From an uncultured Roseburia sp. (GTDB taxonomy: Bacteria > Bacillota > Clostridia > Lachnospirales > Lachnospiraceae): 49,662 nucleotides of DNA. The notes under the pieces were generated by a model, which saw nothing but the letters and a program-made list of their open reading frames with translations, did no database searches and was not told the origin of the DNA. Below are positions 37,878-45,812 of this stretch, in pieces. The stretch lies in the NCBI GenBank assembly GCA_947088345.1, contig CAMUGE010000023.1:1-49662 (forward strand), in the 5' to 3' direction. Positions within the stretch are counted from its first letter, which is position 1; each line of letters begins with the position of its first letter. A program made the position numbers and the translations under genes.

Positions 37878-38615
37878 TTGGATTACAGAAAATATCGGCT
37901 TAACAGAAAAGAACAGTTGTTTTGCATGGCCGCATGTATTGCTGTCGGTATCGTAACAGCGCAATTGTTTTATCGCAGTATCTACGGACTGATTGTTATA
38001 CCATTATTGCTGCCGCTTATTTATTGTCTTTATAGAAAGGAAATGCACAGGCGGCAAAAGGAGATGCTTCTGGAAGAGTTTCGGGAGGCGATGCAGTCGG
38101 TATGCGCATCACTCTTGGCCGGATATTCCATGGAAAATGCATGGTATGAAGCCGAAAAAGAACTGGAAAAATTTCAGAAGAAGAAAACGATTCTGGTTAC
38201 AGAACTTCATCTTATCAATGTAAAGGTACGGATGAATCAGCCGTTGGAAGAAGTGCTGGCTGAGTTTGCGCAAAGAAGCGGCTGCGAGGAAATTGAGAGT
38301 TTTTCGGAAGTGTTTTTGTTTGCAAAGCGAAGCGGTGGTGATTTTGCCGGAATTATACGGACAACCGTTCAACGGCTGAATGCCAAAATAGAGGTGGAAC
38401 GAGAGATTAATACGGTTATTTCCGGAAAGCGGCTGGAGGGACGTATTATGAGCGTTATGCCGGCTGCGCTGCTTCTTTATCTGAATATTACATCCGGGGA
38501 TTTCTTAAGTCCACTGTACAAAAACCCGGTTGGCGTCTGCGTGATGACAGTGGCTCTTTTTCTCTATATAGCTGCAATGCTCTGGTCGGAAAAAATTGCG
38601 GATATCAGGATATAA
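37878..38615 (+). CDS. tadB: Tad platform protein TadB (T2SSF family)
   Basis: 245 residues. TTG start after GAGGAGTAGG. Two N-terminal membrane helices (about 13-50), a cytoplasmic four-helix T2SSF domain (FREAMQSVCASLLAGYSMEN; SEVFLFAKRSGGDFAGII), then two C-terminal helices. It forms the inner-membrane platform with TadC around TadA. It is shorter than many TadB proteins (about 300), lacking part of the N-terminus. Confidence 0.88.
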   Translation: MDYRKYRLNRKEQLFCMAACIAVGIVTAQLFYRSIYGLIVIPLLLPLIYCLYRKEMHRRQKEMLLEEFREAMQSVCASLLAGYSMENAWYEAEKELEKFQKKKTILVTELHLINVKVRMNQPLEEVLAEFAQRSGCEEIESFSEVFLFAKRSGGDFAGIIRTTVQRLNAKIEVEREINTVISGKRLEGRIMSVMPAALLLYLNITSGDFLSPLYKNPVGVCVMTVALFLYIAAMLWSEKIADIRI

Positions 38616-38694
38616 GAATTTGTAAATCGGGAAAGTGTGCAGAACTAAAAAATAATTATAACATAAACGGAAGCGAATGGAACAGGAGGAATCT

Positions 38695-39970
38695 ATGGTT
38701 CTATGTACGATAGCAGGCATATTGTCGGGATGCGCGTTGATAATCGGGCGCAGGCGGTTGCCGGAAAACGGAAAGAAAGCTGTATTTATTCTGTTTTTAG
38801 TGAGTCTGATGGGACTTGCTGCAGGGGTATCTCATACCTGTACATTGGCGGATGTGACAAAGATCAGAAGACAACCGCCCGGGGATGGTGAATATCAGAA
38901 AGAACTAAGACTGCATGCCGACGGAATTTTAGAAGACACAGATTATATTGTCCATGTGCCGGAACAGATTTTTACTGCAGATGAAGAACACATGTATTTG
39001 CGGGCGGCACAGGAGGAGATTTCACAAACTTTTTCGGGACAAAACGATTCGGTAAACGAAATCAGAATGAAAGTTGAGGCAAAGAGCAGTTACCAAAACG
39101 GCGCTGTCTCGGCTGAATGGCTTTTTTCTCCCTGTGATGTAATAGATTCAAAGGGTAATATTATTTTACAGGAGATTCCGGAAGAAGGAATCTCTGTGCA
39201 GGCAGATGTCAGTTTAAGCTGCGGAGAATCAAAATGTGATTATCTGTTTTATTTTCAAGTTTTTCCGCAGATTTTAGATGAACAGCAGCAGTTTCTGCAA
39301 ACATTGGAGGCCGTCTTAAAAAAGGCGAGTCAAGAGCCTGGACGGGAGTATTTATCTCTTCCGAACGAGATCGGTCAGTATCATGTTTCATGGTCTGAGA
39401 AAAAAGACTATCTTCCGGAAAAAATTTTTCTTTTCGGTATCGTTGCAGCGGCACTGGTTCCAGTCGCAGAACAGAGCAGACTAAGAGAACGGCAGAAAGA
39501 ACGCCAAAAACAACTGCAGTTAGAATATCCGGATCTGTTGAGTAAACTCGCTCTTCTGATCGGAGCCGGAATGACATTAAAAATGGCATGGACACGCATT
39601 GCAATTTCCTACCAGAACAAGAGACAGAACGAGGGAGGAAAGCATAGGCCAGTATATGAGGAAATGCTTTTTGCAATGCGCCGGATGGAAAACGGCCTGG
39701 GGGAGGAACACGCCTATCTGCAGTTTGGAGAACGCTGCGGATTACAGAAATATAGAAGATTTTCCGGTTTGCTTGCCCAAAATTTGCGCAAAGGCAATCG
39801 GGAAATCATGCAGCTTCTGCTCTCGGAATCAGATCATGCATTTGAAGAGCGAAAGGCTCTGGCGAGAAAATACGGAGAGGAGGCTGCGACCAAACTGTTG
39901 TTTCCCATGATAGTATTGTTGGGGGGTCGTCATGGCAATTTTATTGGTGCCAGCGATTATGTCCTTTTAA
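38695..39970 (+). CDS. tadC: TadC platform protein with extra N-terminal region; frameshift near the end
   Basis: Start ATG 38695 with AGGAGG 5 bases upstream (an earlier ATG at 38677 lacks a site). After two membrane helices comes a ~160-residue extracytoplasmic-like beta-rich region, then a T2SSF part (YPDLLSKLALLIGAGMTLKM; FSGLLAQNLRKGNREI; KYGEEAATKLLFPMIVLLG). The frame then runs off into a polar tail ending at 39999, whereas skipping one base in the G6 run (39921-39926) gives VVMAILLVPAIMSF and a stop at 39968-39970, exactly the conserved TadC end. The gene is therefore frameshifted, programmed, or mis-sequenced here. Confidence 0.82.
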
Positions 39971-40070
39971 TCTATTTTTGCGAAAGTTTAAAATTATAAT
40001 AATATTTGTGCGTGTGCGCTGCCGGGCACAAAGTTTCTTAAAAAAAGTCAGCGCAGAAATGAGGAAAATT

Positions 40071-40253
40071 ATGGGAGAAGTATTAAAACAAGAAGTAAAA
40101 TCATTTTTTCTGGAAGAAGACGGTGTAGGTGTTGTAGAACTGATCCTGATACTTGTAGTTTTGATTGGGCTGGTCGCTATTTTTAAGACCCAGTTGACAG
40201 GAATTATCAATAAGATCTTTAAGACAATCAGTACAAATGCAGGTAAAATCTAA
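40071..40253 (+). CDS. flp: Flp1-type type IVb pilin
   Basis: 60 residues from ATG 40071 (GAGG 6 bases upstream; longer in-frame ATGs lie over tadC). A short basic leader (GEVLKQEVKSFFLEEDG) precedes VGVVELILILVVLIGLVAIF, a single hydrophobic helix with Glu at position +5 if cleaved after DG, as in type IVb prepilins. The mature pilin is about 42 residues, like Flp pilins. It is the predicted pilus subunit and the substrate of the two prepilin peptidases in this operon. Its stop overlaps the next start (TAATG). Confidence 0.88.
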   Translation: MGEVLKQEVKSFFLEEDGVGVVELILILVVLIGLVAIFKTQLTGIINKIFKTISTNAGKI

Positions 40254-41839
40254 TGGGCAGAAAGGGGGCGTTTTGTGGAAGCATAACTGTATTTTCGGCG
40301 CTGAGTCTGATGTTGATTTCATCCTTTCTCTTTGCATTGCTCGAGGCGGGGAGAATCTATGGTCTTTCGGTCGTTTCGGACCGAAAGACGCAGATTGCCA
40401 TAGAATCCGTCTATGCACAATATCAATCGTTGCTGTTTGATAAATATCATATTCTTGGATTAGACGGGGCATTTTCGGGCGAAGTGTTCTCAATGGAGAG
40501 TGTTGAAAATGTGCTTGATTCCTATCTGTGGAAGAATTTACAGGAAAAAGGCAGTATAGATATTTTTCGGTTGCAACCAACCGGTATTGACATTCAGGAA
40601 TATCAGCTGCTCACAGATGGAAAAGGGAAAGTTTTTGAGGAAGCGGTTTCAGCTTATATGCGATCTAAGATGGCAGCTGATGTTGTGGATAAGCTTCTAT
40701 TACAGTACGAAGATATCTCTGATGTGGCAGCTGATACGCAGGTGAATGAAGGTGTAGAAAAAGCAAATGCTGCCATTGTGGAAGCCAAAAGAGCAGAGGA
40801 GGCAAAAGGAGACATAGATCAAAGCGAGGAGTCAAAGATCGAACAGGTCGATACCGACACGGGGGCGGCTTCCGGGGATGTTGCTGCAAAAAATCAAGCC
40901 GGGGCCGGGGATGCTGCCGCAGGAGAGGATCTGGGAGGTGTACAGGAGGATTCGGTGGAAAATCCGCTAGATGTTGTGATGAAACTAAAACAGGAAATGA
41001 CGTTAAGTTTTTTTCTGGGCAGCGATGCCGCACTGTCGGATAAGCGAGCGGATTTATCGGATACGGTATCAGGCCGTAAGTTGCAGCAGGGAACGTCAGA
41101 GGATGCCGTGCATACCTCGCTTATAGACAAATGCCTGATGGCTGAGTATATAGACGAAACATTCAGTGACTATACCAATCCGGCAGAAAGAGGAAAACTC
41201 TCCTATGAGATGGAATATATTTTCTGTGGTCATAACAGTGATAAAGCAAATCTGGAGAGTACGCTCAATCGTCTTCTTTTGTTCAGACAGTCGGCAAACT
41301 TTTTGTATCTGTTAAAAGATCCTGTGAAATGGAAAGAAACACTTGTCGCGGCTACATCGCTTGCAGGATTTTCGGGAAATCCGGTTGTCATAAGGGTGGT
41401 TCAGATTGGCGTTGCAGTAGCATGGGCTTTTGTTGAAAGTATTCTGGACATACGTGCGCTTCTTTCCGGTGATAAGATTTCTCTAATTAAAAGTGCAGCG
41501 GAGTGGACTACAGATACGGAGAATCTTCTCTCATCTGTCGCTTCCGGAGGAAAGGCAAAAAATTGTAATAAGGGACTTTCTTATCAACAATATCTAAAAG
41601 GTTTATTTCTATTAGAAAGTGTAAAAAAACTGGCATACAGGAGCATGGATTTAATGGAAATAAGAATCAGGGAATCCGGATATTCTAATTGCCGTATGGA
41701 TTATATGATACGCAAATCAGTATGTCAGGTATCCTGGAAAGCGGACAGTTTGTTTGGGCGTATGACAGTAATTGGAAAAACGAAATACAGGACAGAAGAA
41801 TATGACATTAACAGGACAAAAAAATTTGGTTATGTATAG
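40253..41839 (+). CDS. DUF5702-like membrane-anchored Tad protein (TadG-like)
   Basis: 528 residues. A short basic N-terminus and one hydrophobic helix (CGSITVFSALSLMLISSF then LFALLEAGRIYG) resemble the TadE/TadG N-terminus. The large external part contains a Glu/Asp/Ala-rich linker (about 165-240) and a Trp/Lys-rich helical region. From memory this is DUF5702, common in clostridial Tad loci. It is probably a minor pilin or envelope component. Start codon overlaps the flp stop; AGGTAA lies 8 bases upstream. Confidence 0.75.
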   Translation: MGRKGAFCGSITVFSALSLMLISSFLFALLEAGRIYGLSVVSDRKTQIAIESVYAQYQSLLFDKYHILGLDGAFSGEVFSMESVENVLDSYLWKNLQEKGSIDIFRLQPTGIDIQEYQLLTDGKGKVFEEAVSAYMRSKMAADVVDKLLLQYEDISDVAADTQVNEGVEKANAAIVEAKRAEEAKGDIDQSEESKIEQVDTDTGAASGDVAAKNQAGAGDAAAGEDLGGVQEDSVENPLDVVMKLKQEMTLSFFLGSDAALSDKRADLSDTVSGRKLQQGTSEDAVHTSLIDKCLMAEYIDETFSDYTNPAERGKLSYEMEYIFCGHNSDKANLESTLNRLLLFRQSANFLYLLKDPVKWKETLVAATSLAGFSGNPVVIRVVQIGVAVAWAFVESILDIRALLSGDKISLIKSAAEWTTDTENLLSSVASGGKAKNCNKGLSYQQYLKGLFLLESVKKLAYRSMDLMEIRIRESGYSNCRMDYMIRKSVCQVSWKADSLFGRMTVIGKTKYRTEEYDINRTKKFGYV

Positions 41840-41851
41840 TATAGGGGGTGT

Positions 41852-41954
41852 ATTGCGGTGTCTCTTTCAAAATCGTTCCAAAATAAAATGAAAGACTCTC
41901 TCCCCGAGAACCACATAACAGATGTGTGTCATACAAGGAAAGAGACACCGCAAT
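41852..41954. repeat. 17-bp perfect inverted repeat across the TadE-like start
   Basis: ATTGCGGTGTCTCTTTC (41852-41868) and its exact complement GAAAGAGACACCGCAAT (41938-41954) flank 69 bp (23 codons). The left arm contains the GTG start codon (41858-41860). The 69-bp segment is open in both orientations in the gene's frame. Either an invertible segment or an mRNA hairpin over the start. Confidence 0.85.
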
Positions 41955-42721
41955 GCATCTGCCGGGAGGGGTCTGTTTCCCTGGAAGCAGCGTTTGTGAT
42001 CCCATGTCTTGTCTGCTTTTTTGTAACAATTTTGTTTTTCTTTCGCGTAATACAGGTACAGCTTGCCATTCAGGAGGCCGCAGACCATACGGCAAGAAAA
42101 TTGGCCGTCTATATGGCTGCCGGATACGAGAAAGAGAGATGGGAGAAGAAATCCGCCGTAAAATTATTACTGACAAAAGAGTTGAAAAAAAGCGGCGTTT
42201 CAGATACTTATCTGAAAGGCGGAGTGTCAGGGATTAAAATTGGCGAATCCGATTGGAGTAAAGAAGACATTTCCCTGAAATTAAAATATCGTTTCCGTTG
42301 TCCAATCCGTTTTTTTGGTTTGTTGGAACTATCGTCCTCTTCTGTGGCTGTAACCAGAAAATGGACAGGGTGGATAGACACGGAAGACAACAGGGATACG
42401 TCCGATCTATGGGTCTATATTGCACGGACTGGGTCAACTTATCATAAATCGGATGACTGCACGCATTTGACGCTTTCCATTCAGTCTGTGGAGGAAAGTT
42501 CAGTAAAGAATTTACGAAACGAAAACGGTGGAAAATATAAAAAGTGTAAATTCTGCGCGAAAGTAAATAACAAGTGGAACCATGTTTACATTACGAACCA
42601 GGGAGACAGATTTCATTATGATTTAAATTGCGGCGGGATTAAAAGAACAGTGAGTAAAATACGTTTAACTGAGGCAGGAGGGCGTAAGCCCTGCAGCCGC
42701 TGTTATCGGGTATCGAAATAA
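41858..42721 (+). CDS. TadE-like protein with two C-terminal CxxC-type repeats
   Basis: 287 residues. GTG start with AGGGGGTG about 7 bases upstream. A ~38-residue cytoplasmic leader precedes GSVSLEAAFVIPCLVCFFVT, a TadE-type hydrophobic segment with the S/T-x-E-A-A motif. The external part ends with two related modules: VYIARTGSTYHKSDDCTHLT ... CKFC (about 182-232) and VYITNQGDRFHYDLNCGGIK ... CSRC (about 241-284); each has H-x-n-C then CxxC, suggesting metal binding. The leader is encoded between the arms of a perfect inverted repeat, so it may be switchable. Probably a minor pilin. Confidence 0.8.
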   Translation: MSLSKSFQNKMKDSLPENHITDVCHTRKETPQCICREGSVSLEAAFVIPCLVCFFVTILFFFRVIQVQLAIQEAADHTARKLAVYMAAGYEKERWEKKSAVKLLLTKELKKSGVSDTYLKGGVSGIKIGESDWSKEDISLKLKYRFRCPIRFFGLLELSSSSVAVTRKWTGWIDTEDNRDTSDLWVYIARTGSTYHKSDDCTHLTLSIQSVEESSVKNLRNENGGKYKKCKFCAKVNNKWNHVYITNQGDRFHYDLNCGGIKRTVSKIRLTEAGGRKPCSRCYRVSK

Positions 42722-42789
42722 AAATAAATAGATCAGGCGGACAATAGAAATCGGTTCAATACAGTAAATAATCATATAGGAGTATAGAG

Positions 42790-43212
42790 ATGTGGCAGGA
42801 GGCGGCGTTATTTCTGGTATTGACACTGTTGGCATACCAGGATTACAGGGAAAAGAAAGTAAATTTATTTATCCTTCTGATATCCGGTGCTGCAGGAACT
42901 CTGGCACAGGCAATAGCAGGGCAGTACACAGCGGGTAATTTAATCGCGGGAATCGGAGTTGGCGCTGCGGTATGTCTGTTTTCCGGGGTTACAAGAGGGA
43001 AAATTGGAATGGGTGATGGGCTTGTTATCGTACTTTGCGGCATATTTTTGGGGTTTGAACGAAATATTATGTTGTGTATGGCAGCCATTTATCTTGCAGG
43101 AGCAGCGGCTCTGCTTCTGTTTTTGATGAAGAAAAGAGGGAGGAACTACAGGATGCCATTTGTACCGTTTTTGTGGGCGTCATATGTAGTCAATTTGCTA
43201 TGGAACATGTAA
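42790..43212 (+). CDS. Second prepilin peptidase (A24 family)
   Basis: 140 residues with about five membrane helices. Catalytic Asp motifs YQDYREKKVN (about Asp18) and GMGDG (GxGD, about residue 77) are both present. It lacks the N-methyltransferase domain of PilD, like TadV. AGGAG lies upstream of the ATG. It is the second such enzyme in the operon (the first is at 35122), perhaps specialised for the TadE-like proteins on either side. Its stop overlaps the next gene's start. Confidence 0.88.
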   Translation: MWQEAALFLVLTLLAYQDYREKKVNLFILLISGAAGTLAQAIAGQYTAGNLIAGIGVGAAVCLFSGVTRGKIGMGDGLVIVLCGIFLGFERNIMLCMAAIYLAGAAALLLFLMKKRGRNYRMPFVPFLWASYVVNLLWNM

Positions 43213-43406
43213 CGGGAAGCATTACAGTGGAGGCAGCGCTTGTTATTCCGGTACTTTTGCTTGTCTTTGGAAGTATAATGCAGAAAGGAATTGATCTGTA
43301 TACAGAAACAAAGGAAATGACAGTCGAACAAATGGAAGAAGATGACTGGGACATTGTAAAGGAATTTAACCGGAGAACATTTCTTGAGGAGATTACGGAG
43401 AAATGA
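43200..43406 (+). CDS. Small TadE-like protein
   Basis: 68 residues from ATG 43200, overlapping the peptidase gene by 13 bases. The N-terminus HVTGSITVEAALVIPVLLLV is a TadE/pilin-like hydrophobic segment with G-S-x-T-V-E-A-A; the rest is charged. It has only the pilin-like helix and a short tail, so it may be a minor pilin. No clear ribosome site; coupled translation with the peptidase is likely. Confidence 0.75.
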   Translation: MEHVTGSITVEAALVIPVLLLVFGSIMQKGIDLYTETKEMTVEQMEEDDWDIVKEFNRRTFLEEITEK

Positions 43407-43413
43407 GGTGGGG

Positions 43414-44604
43414 ATGAATATAAGATATATACGCAATTCGAACGCAAGTCATATGATTATTGATGGGAAAGATTGTTTATTGGATTGGGAACAGTGCATG
43501 ATGCATTACAACGCAATGGAAGGGATTCTGTTTGCTGACAGTGTCTGTGATAATGGTATTACAAGTTTTTGGTATAATATCACAGGCAAACAGGCATTAG
43601 ACGTGATATTAGAAAGTAGCAAATTGGATTATAAACTGTTATATCAGATTATCAATGGCATTTATCACGCGGCAGATAAGTTGACGCAGCTTCTTTTGCG
43701 GACAGACGCGCTGCTGCTCTCGCCGGAGAATATATTTGTTGATCATAAGACGGGTGAAGTATGGTTTTGCTATTATCCGGGGAACGAGCGGATGCTGACA
43801 GATGCATTTGGAGTACTTTCCGAATATTTGTTGACGAGAGTTGATCACAGAGATGAAGATGCAGTTGCGCTGATCTATGGATTGTATGAACAGACAAGGG
43901 AGGAGAATTTCAGTTTAGTTCAGCTGCAAAGGGAATTGAAAACGCCCTATCCGAGAGAGGAGGCGGTCTGCGACTTTCGGCAGGAGCAAGAACCGGAATG
44001 CAAAGATTGTGAGAGCTTAGATCAAAAAGTAAGAGAGGAGAAAGCAGAAGACCTATATCCAGAGAGCAGCGGAGCAGTGTTATTGAACAAAACGGGAATA
44101 TTATACAGACTGAAAAAATTTTTTTGGTCAGGTGAAAAAACGGACACTTTGAAAGAAAACCGTTCGACTTTTCTATTTGGAGTAAAAGAAAAAATATCTC
44201 ATATTAAGTTCAAAAGAAAAGATTCTTTGTCGGAACCTTTTGTGTTTGTACCGGAGAAAGAATTGGTTTTGGAGGAACATCCTACAGTATTGTTGTCGGA
44301 TTTGCATAAAAAGCAGACAGGCATATTAAAATATAATGGTCAAAATGGACAGAAAGACATGGTTATTTCTACAGACCCTTTTTTGATCGGAAGCGACAGG
44401 TCTTGCGAGGGATATGTGCCAAGTGAAACGGTCAGTCGTAAACATGCCAAAATTACAAAACAGGAGGATATTTATTTTATAGAGGATTTAAATTCCGCCA
44501 ACGGTACTTATGTCGGCGGAGAATTGCTTAGCTGCAGAGTAAAGATGGGCCTTCACCAAGGAGATGTCGTTATATTTGCTGATGAAAAATTTATATTTTC
44601 TTAA
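43414..44604 (+). CDS. DUF6382-FHA domain protein
   Basis: 396 residues from ATG 43414 (GAGGTG 5 bases upstream). Residues about 1-175 match, from memory, DUF6382 (YNAMEGILFADSVCDNGITS; GEVWFCYYPGNER). A charged linker follows, then an FHA domain (about 318-395): FLIGSDRSCEGYVPSETVSR, KHAKI, and LNSANGTYVGGE. Gly, Ser-Arg-x-H and Asn-Gly residues for phosphothreonine binding are present. No membrane helix. It is the last gene of the tad operon and overlaps none; a partner for the Ser/Thr kinase at 27939 is likely. Confidence 0.88.
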   Translation: MNIRYIRNSNASHMIIDGKDCLLDWEQCMMHYNAMEGILFADSVCDNGITSFWYNITGKQALDVILESSKLDYKLLYQIINGIYHAADKLTQLLLRTDALLLSPENIFVDHKTGEVWFCYYPGNERMLTDAFGVLSEYLLTRVDHRDEDAVALIYGLYEQTREENFSLVQLQRELKTPYPREEAVCDFRQEQEPECKDCESLDQKVREEKAEDLYPESSGAVLLNKTGILYRLKKFFWSGEKTDTLKENRSTFLFGVKEKISHIKFKRKDSLSEPFVFVPEKELVLEEHPTVLLSDLHKKQTGILKYNGQNGQKDMVISTDPFLIGSDRSCEGYVPSETVSRKHAKITKQEDIYFIEDLNSANGTYVGGELLSCRVKMGLHQGDVVIFADEKFIFS

Positions 44605-44615
44605 TTATTGGGTGG

Positions 44616-44644
44616 TTTACACTTATTTGTAATTTCAGTATAAT
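44616..44644 (+). promoter_or_regulatory. Promoter of the rhomboid gene
   Basis: TTTACA (44616-44621), 17-base spacer, TATAAT (44639-44644), 34 bases before the start at 44678. Confidence 0.75.
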
Positions 44645-44677
44645 TAGTACATTGTTTTAATGAAAGGTGTAAATGGA

Positions 44678-45745
44678 ATGCGGACTGTTTTGGAAGATAT
44701 ATTTTCGTCCGGCGGATATCGTTTTTTAAACTTTGGCGACCCTGCCATAAAAATTTTTTACTTCTATGAGCAGCAGAGATTTCGAGTTATAGTTACGGTT
44801 AGTCTGGATAATTTCGGGATTTCCAATGCGAATGAATACCGGGAACTTGAGACAAAGATTTTAAATCTGTTTTATCATCCGGATGGAAAAATAGTGGATT
44901 TACCTGAATATCTGCCGATTTATCATGTGGATCTTTTAACTGTGTTTCTCGGTAAAAGTGACGAAAAAGTAAAGAAAATATGTGCAGAATATCCGAATGC
45001 ATGGGGATATTTCCCCGATGGAAACAGGCTTGTTATCTATGAAAATCAACCGGGAGATTTTTTTGGGCTGCGTGACGCGATTGAGTCTGCCGATCAAATG
45101 CAGGGTTCGGGCCAAATTTTTGCTGTGGGAGTCAAACAGCGCATTTGGGAATTGCTGCATCCCAAAAACTATATTCCCGCATATAGTACGATTTTATTTG
45201 CGTTATTAAATGTCCTGATTTTTCTGATACTGGAATTGATAGGGGATACCAGAGATCCGCTGTTTATTGAAACTTATGGTGGATTGTATCCGGAGGATAT
45301 CCTGGTACATGGTGAATGGTGGAGAATTTTGACTTCCTGTTTTTTACATTTCGGAGCGTCGCATTTGATGAACAATATGGTTATATTCTGCTGTGTCGGC
45401 TCCAGGCTTGAGCGCGTGATTGGGCACTGGAAGCTTGCCGTATTGTTTTTGCTCTCAGGAATCGGGGGGAGTCTTTTATCCTGTTTTGCAATGGTTTATA
45501 GCAGCGAATATGCAGTTTCAGCGGGTGCTTCCGGCGCTGTATTTGGAACGATCGCCGGATTGCTGTGGGCGGTAATCTGGAATAAAGGTTCGCTTGAGGG
45601 AATTACGACAAAAGGGCTTTTCGTAATGCTAGGTCTTAGTCTGTATTATGGATTTTCTACCATAGGTGTTGATAATTGGGGGCATATCGGCGGGATGTTA
45701 ACCGGTTTTTTGATTTCCGTAATTTTGTATCATGAAAAAGATTGA
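44678..45745 (+). CDS. Rhomboid family intramembrane serine protease
   Basis: 355 residues from ATG 44678 (AAAGGTG 8 bases upstream; ATG 44660 is in frame but lacks a site). A cytoplasmic N-terminal domain of about 165 residues precedes six membrane helices. Rhomboid motifs: WWRILTSCFLHFGASHLMNN, catalytic Ser in SAGASGAVFGTIAGLL (about 285), and His in NWGHIGGMLTGF (about 334). It cleaves membrane proteins within the bilayer. Its own promoter follows the tad operon; Tad components with single helices could be substrates, which is inference. Confidence 0.92.
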   Translation: MRTVLEDIFSSGGYRFLNFGDPAIKIFYFYEQQRFRVIVTVSLDNFGISNANEYRELETKILNLFYHPDGKIVDLPEYLPIYHVDLLTVFLGKSDEKVKKICAEYPNAWGYFPDGNRLVIYENQPGDFFGLRDAIESADQMQGSGQIFAVGVKQRIWELLHPKNYIPAYSTILFALLNVLIFLILELIGDTRDPLFIETYGGLYPEDILVHGEWWRILTSCFLHFGASHLMNNMVIFCCVGSRLERVIGHWKLAVLFLLSGIGGSLLSCFAMVYSSEYAVSAGASGAVFGTIAGLLWAVIWNKGSLEGITTKGLFVMLGLSLYYGFSTIGVDNWGHIGGMLTGFLISVILYHEKD

Positions 45746-45754
45746 TTTTCATGA
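45730..45754 (+). terminator. Hairpin over the rhomboid stop codon
   Basis: TCATGAAAA (45730-45738) pairs with TTTTCATGA (45746-45754); the loop ends with the stop codon. It is followed by A rather than T, so termination is doubtful. Confidence 0.3.
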
Positions 45755-45812
45755 AAAAAATTTATATACTACATGTAATACGTTTGATCAGATTGTTTAG
45801 ATGGAGGCTGCC

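Noticed and set aside
39978-40070. Longer N-terminus for the Flp pilin
   Set aside because: The ATGs before 40071 lack ribosome sites, and the extra residues do not fit a prepilin leader.
41808-42176. Antisense frame across the TadE-like inverted repeat
   Set aside because: Not a gene; useful only as proof that the 69-bp segment is open when inverted.
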